The notes under the pieces: generated by a model
The model's database searches: none
Told to the model about the DNA's origin: nothing
What the model saw: the letters and a program-made list of their open reading frames with translations, nothing else
Program-made: the position numbers and the translations under genes
Shown here: positions 60,275 through 64,000 of the stretch, piece by piece
Layout of the letters: every line of letters starts with the position of its first letter
How positions within the stretch are numbered: position 1 is the first letter of the stretch
Assembly: GCA_023375675.1 (NCBI GenBank)
Contig: JALQBC010000039.1
Coordinates: 331,850-395,849, forward strand
Length of the DNA stretch: 64,000 bases
Direction: 5' to 3'
From: Cytospora piceicola
Lineage: Eukaryota > Ascomycota > Sordariomycetes > Diaporthales > Cytosporaceae

Positions 60275-61611
60275 GGTGATGGATTGTCTGCGGAGCGGCT
60301 TGATGTGTGGTTGAATGGGAACTTGGGTGCCCTTGATGGTTGGGAAATACGTTATATCTCTCAATAGGGATGAAGCTGGGCGGTATTCGTCACGATCTCG
60401 TCGGAGTTCAGAAGACTTCACACACTTGACTCTGAACCGTGATCGATGATGATTATAAATATCGGCTTCCTAAATAGGACGTCTTTCGTGTGGTAGGGTT
60501 ACATCACAAGTTCGGTTTGCTCCTTAGTAAGAGCCCGCGTCCCCCGCAGCAAGTCTCGTTGGGAGCACTGCTGTTGCGATTTCCTGACAAGGGTGGTTTC
60601 AGGATCTGGCGTATCACTTAATCGTAATTACGTGAACTGAAACTCGCATGTCCAAGTTATACCCACACTAGTCAAGAGTCAGTTGTGCCGTGTAAGTTGA
60701 CCTTCGGATATAAGATTCGTCGGTTGCTGCCAGCTCGAATGGAACAGCAGTCCAGATTTATGTCAAGGGCCAACTGGTCAGTATTGGATATTCCTCGCAG
60801 AAGATATACTTTACCGCTGTATAAGTACTCAACACCCTCTTTGAGTCAATTACAATCACCTGCTCCTCCGCATCTTTTTACTGTCTTGCCATGTCCAATG
60901 TTCGCTTCATAGAGGCTCCATACTCAAAGAAGTGGGATCTTCGAGGTCAGACCTTGATACTTTTCATGCTCTTTCATTTATGTATCAAGTACACACGCAT
61001 TCTGGTTTGATACACATCTTTGTTGGTCTAGCTAGAATTCTCAAATACGTAGGTATTTACTACAGCTTGGCTTGTGGTTGTATGTAATCGGTCAGCAATT
61101 CATATAATCAAATAAATATTTGCCCTTCTGCTCAGGTGACCTAGGTCAGCTATGTATTGCTTGAGGCTTGTTCGTCTTTCGGCTGCCAGTACAGGTAATG
61201 GCCAATGAGACATACGGATTCCTTGACATGCCAAGTAGTCGAGGGAATAGCACAGCTGTCCAATTGATATAGGTGAGGTGTACCTCCATGCTCCGAGTAG
61301 ACCAAGAGACCTTATAATCCAGATGTCATATCCTAACGATGGCCACATTTCATTGTTAGTTTGTTCCCGCACAGTTTTGCCAGATAATTTCAGCTTTCTT
61401 ATACTGAGACCGTTTGGCCCAGGTCTTATTTGCGTTGCGTAGTAAGTAAGCAAGTCAAGTCCCTTGAAGTGACATCATGATCCATCACCAAACAGGGTCA
61501 CATACTGGATACGCCGATTGAATTGATATACTACGAATACATGAGTTTGAACGCAATATTTCTTGTTGTTTTCGACCACCCGCCTATAATGCAAAATCAG
61601 AAGTGTGAATT
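60275..61611. other. Gene-free interval between oxidoreductase and dead monooxygenase
   Basis: Promoter region of the oxidoreductase on the left. The right part should once have held the N-terminal half of the monooxygenase, but no Rossmann motif can be recognised there. Confidence 0.5.
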
Positions 61612-62740
61612 TTGAATGATCGTGCACAAGTAAGGCTTTGCCATGACCGCATGAAGTTTCATCTTCCGACATCGTCTACCAGTATGACCTATATGGGTAA
61701 GCATAGTTTCGGAATTCCTTCGATCCATTTCACCGCAGGTGAACTTGTCTCTGTTTCATACATGGCACTAAACCGTGGTCTCGCGAATAGGTTATCCCAA
61801 GGAACTTCAGGCTCCTTACTTGCTCACCAGGAACGATTTGGCTGAACAGGTGCGGAAATACGTTGTAGCTTTCAACCTGAACGTCATCACCTCGGCCAAG
61901 GTCAAGACGACGCAGTATGACAAGTCGGCCAAACGGTGGGTTGTCACAAGCTGTTATCGTGATCGGCTCAACCAACACCGCGTTTGACGTTCTTGAGGAA
62001 TGCCACGCTTCTGGACTCAAGGCAACCATGAACGTGCGATCCAAGACTTATAAAATTCCGCTTTCATATGTTTGTGATAAGACGTTCTAGGCGCCTACGA
62101 CATCAGCTTTGAGATGGGCGACAGGCTTTTCCAGACTTGGCCCTCGGTTGTCGATAGCCAGTTCGCCCGCGGCTTGAACGCGCAGATGGCAGCACAAGAG
62201 CCAGACCGGTACGAGAAGCTTGCTGCAGCGGGTTTCCCCGTCCTTGAGAGCCGGTCCGATCACGGGACCGACTTGATGCACAACCTGCTCGAGCGAGCTG
62301 GCGGCCACTATGTGGACACGGGAGCTACTCGGTTGCTGGCAGACGGCGACTGCAGCATCAAGTCCAATGTGGAGCCGATGGCGTTCAAAGAGACGGGACT
62401 CCGATTCAGTGACGTCTCAAACATCGAGGTCGATGCCATCGTCTGGTGCACCGGGTTTGCCGACACAAATGTGCGCGCTGTGGCTGCCGAACATTTGGGA
62501 GGCGGGCCTGACGCTGAGGACATCGCTTCTCGCCTCGATGCCACGTGGGGACTTGATGAAGAGGGTGAAATCCGTGGGTTATGGAAGCGCCAGTTGAATA
62601 TTGACAACTACTGGCTGATGGGCGGCTTCACGTCACAACACCGCTGGCACTCGAGAACTCTGGCCCTGCAAATCAAAGCGGAGCTTGCAGGCATTTTGCC
62701 TCCGGCATACCGGGAGACGCCAAAGGCGAAAGTGAAATAG
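61612..62740 (+). pseudogene. Broken flavin-containing monooxygenase
   Basis: Pieces of a fungal FAD/NADPH monooxygenase appear in order. Fragment 1, 61612..61696, reads RAQVRLCHDRMKFHLPTS. A still recognisable 94-nt intron (61697..61790, GTAAGC...AATAG) leads to GYPKELQAPYLLTRNDLAEQ and RKYVVAFNLNVIT. Near 61950 the frame changes to VIVIGSTNTAFDVLEECHA (the NADPH-binding Rossmann motif), which ends at an in-frame TAG at 62088. The third frame, from 62090, holds GAYDISFEMGDRLFQTWPS and VWCTGFAD, and runs to TAG 62738-62740. Sequence between KRWVV and the Rossmann motif is missing, and the N-terminal FAD-binding GxGxxG domain is absent. Two frame changes, one stop and a 5' truncation make function very unlikely. 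The long last fragment (over 200 codons) suggests recent loss. Confidence 0.82.
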
Positions 62741-63591
62741 AGTAAGCTCCTTAACAGAAGAAATCTGTTCTGTTTTTTTTTGATTACCAAACTTCAAGAA
62801 TTTGCCCTTTTCCGGGAACGAGAATTCTTGTCCCATGGCATTGAAGCGACGAGCGAGCTCGACTGTGAGACTGTCTTAGAAATAGTTAGTAAGGCCCCCA
62901 TGCTGGAGACGATTTAAGGAGTGCAAGGATGCGAGAGTGTATTTGTCCAAAGGAAGACGCACGTGCGAGGAAGTGAAAAGAAGACTTGAATATCCTCCGA
63001 AAGGAAGCCCCAGGCCAGGAGAATCAGGTGTAGACCGCAATTACGGTTCCACTTACCGACCCAGCATATGGGCATCAGTTCCGTTCAACGAACTTATATA
63101 TTATCACCCAAACGTACCAATTTGATCAAATGGAGCCACACTAGTGGACTGTTACAGCCTCGCTGAAGTATTGAGTATGTTGATGGGATGCCGACAGGTC
63201 AAATTAAGGTTTAGTAGTCGATGGCGTTCTTGGCAGGGAAAATCCTACTCGTCGGCCCGATCCGATGTCCGCAAGGCGTATGGATCCTCAGAAATAAGTA
63301 GCCTACAGCAGAATTTGTGTAGAAGTGACCTTCATGTGTGATCCTTTCCCTTCGAGCGGTTGCAGAGTCACGGCACTCGAGACTCATGTCTTGACGCAAA
63401 TAATGACACGGCCCTAACTACCATACCGCGGCGCTGATTATTTTGAAAACGCCTAAGGCACGCTGCCTTGGCTAGAAACTGTGGCTGATTGAACTTGAAA
63501 CGGAAAGACCGTTTTTAAACACGTAGGACCGTTTCTAGACTTGAACACATCTTAGGTCATCAAAATCATTTTAAGGTCTAAACTGTTTCTA

Positions 63592-63642
63592 GGTACCTCG
63601 ATCAATTCGTACCTCGATCATTTCGTACTTCGATCGTTTCGT
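63592..63642. repeat. Degenerate 17-bp tandem repeat, three copies
   Basis: GTACCTCGATCAATTC recurs about every 17 bases with small changes (GTACCTCGATCATTTC, GTACTTCGATCGTTTC). Confidence 0.75.
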
Positions 63643-63739
63643 TACCTATATCATTTTCAGATACCTAAATGTAGAGATCTCGGCTAGGGATGAAGTTTCA
63701 CCGTTCGAGAGTAACTTACTTAGTCTACCTACGTAGCTA

Positions 63740-63880
63740 CTTTAAGGTCTAAAGGTCTTAATGGTCTGTCTTAATGGTCTGTCTTGATAGTCTGTCTTGA
63801 TGGTCTGTCTTAATGGTCTTGATGGTCTTGATCTTGATGGTCTTGATCTTGATAGTCTTGATGGTCTTGATGATCTTAGA
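63740..63880. repeat. GGTCTKGAT-type short tandem repeats
   Basis: Irregular runs of GGTCTGTCTTAAT and GGTCTTGAT follow one another with little else between. Confidence 0.75.
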
Positions 63881-63897
63881 GGGAAGATCTTAAAGGG

Positions 63898-64000
63898 AAG
63901 GCATCGTCTGGTGGGAAGGCATCGTCTGGTGGGAAGGCATCGTCTGGTGGGAAGGCATCGTCTGGTGGGAAGGCATCGTCTGGTGGGAAGGCATCGTCTG
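63898..64000. repeat. 18-bp minisatellite running off the window
   Basis: The unit AAGGCATCGTCTGGTGGG is present about 5.7 times (starts near 63898, 63916, 63934, 63952, 63970, 63988), with identical copies. The true length is unknown because the window ends inside it. Confidence 0.92.

Larger units (their letters stand above)
62741..64000. other. Gene-free right end with several tandem repeats
   Basis: No supported gene. From about 63480 the sequence becomes a mosaic of short repeated motifs (GACCGTTT, TACCTCGATCA, GGTCTTGAT), ending in an 18-bp minisatellite that continues past the window. Confidence 0.55.

Overview
The window is chromosomal DNA of a filamentous ascomycete, most likely a Sordariomycete. 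Genes are split by short introns of about 55-85 nt with GTRNGT donors and CTAAC/CTGAC branch sites. Coding DNA is GC-rich, gene families are fungal (Msn2-type regulator, Sel1-repeat Dsf2/Nif1-like protein, But2-type secreted protein), and one long AT-rich island carries the mutation signature of repeat-induced point mutation (RIP).

Layout. 1-8400: no recognisable gene. 8401-11280 (+): Msn2/Seb1-like stress regulator with a long leader. 14169-15150 (-): broken LaeA-like methyltransferase. 16426-19020 (+): diphthine-ammonia ligase (Dph6). 19375-21817 (-): membrane-anchored carboxylesterase. 23233-25224 (-): DGAT2 acyltransferase. 26556-28858 (-): Sel1-repeat protein. 32558-34034 (-): Erv46. 35124-35762 (+): GNAT acetyltransferase. 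35985-38270 (-): secreted GH37 trehalase. 38922-40205 (-): threonine aldolase. 40556-51591: an 11-kb transposable element. 53790-54666 (-): But2-like secreted protein. 57639-58522 (+): pyroglutamyl peptidase I. 58870-60274 (-): YqjM-type old yellow enzyme. 61612-62740 (+): broken flavin monooxygenase. The last 500 bases are tandem repeats running off the end.

The genes are mostly unrelated housekeeping and metabolic functions, not an operon or clear biosynthetic cluster. Loose themes are translation-factor modification (Dph6), ER/Golgi transport and lipid storage (Erv46, DGAT2), and sugar and amino-acid turnover (trehalase, threonine aldolase, pyroglutamyl peptidase). The redox pair at 58.9-62.7 kb (one intact, one dead) may be the remains of a small catabolic locus.

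The most striking structure is the element at 40556-51591. It has 53-bp terminal inverted repeats that match at 51 of 53 positions and a 6-bp direct repeat (GTTATG) on both sides. Its interior is almost free of CpA and TpG over about 8 kb. It contains a nested hAT-like element with a perfect 8-bp target duplication, a stable GC-rich hairpin, a 1.7-kb CTTA-type satellite and four tandem ~220-bp units. I could not assign it to a known transposon superfamily. All coordinates and splice sites were read by eye; no alignment or database search was run.
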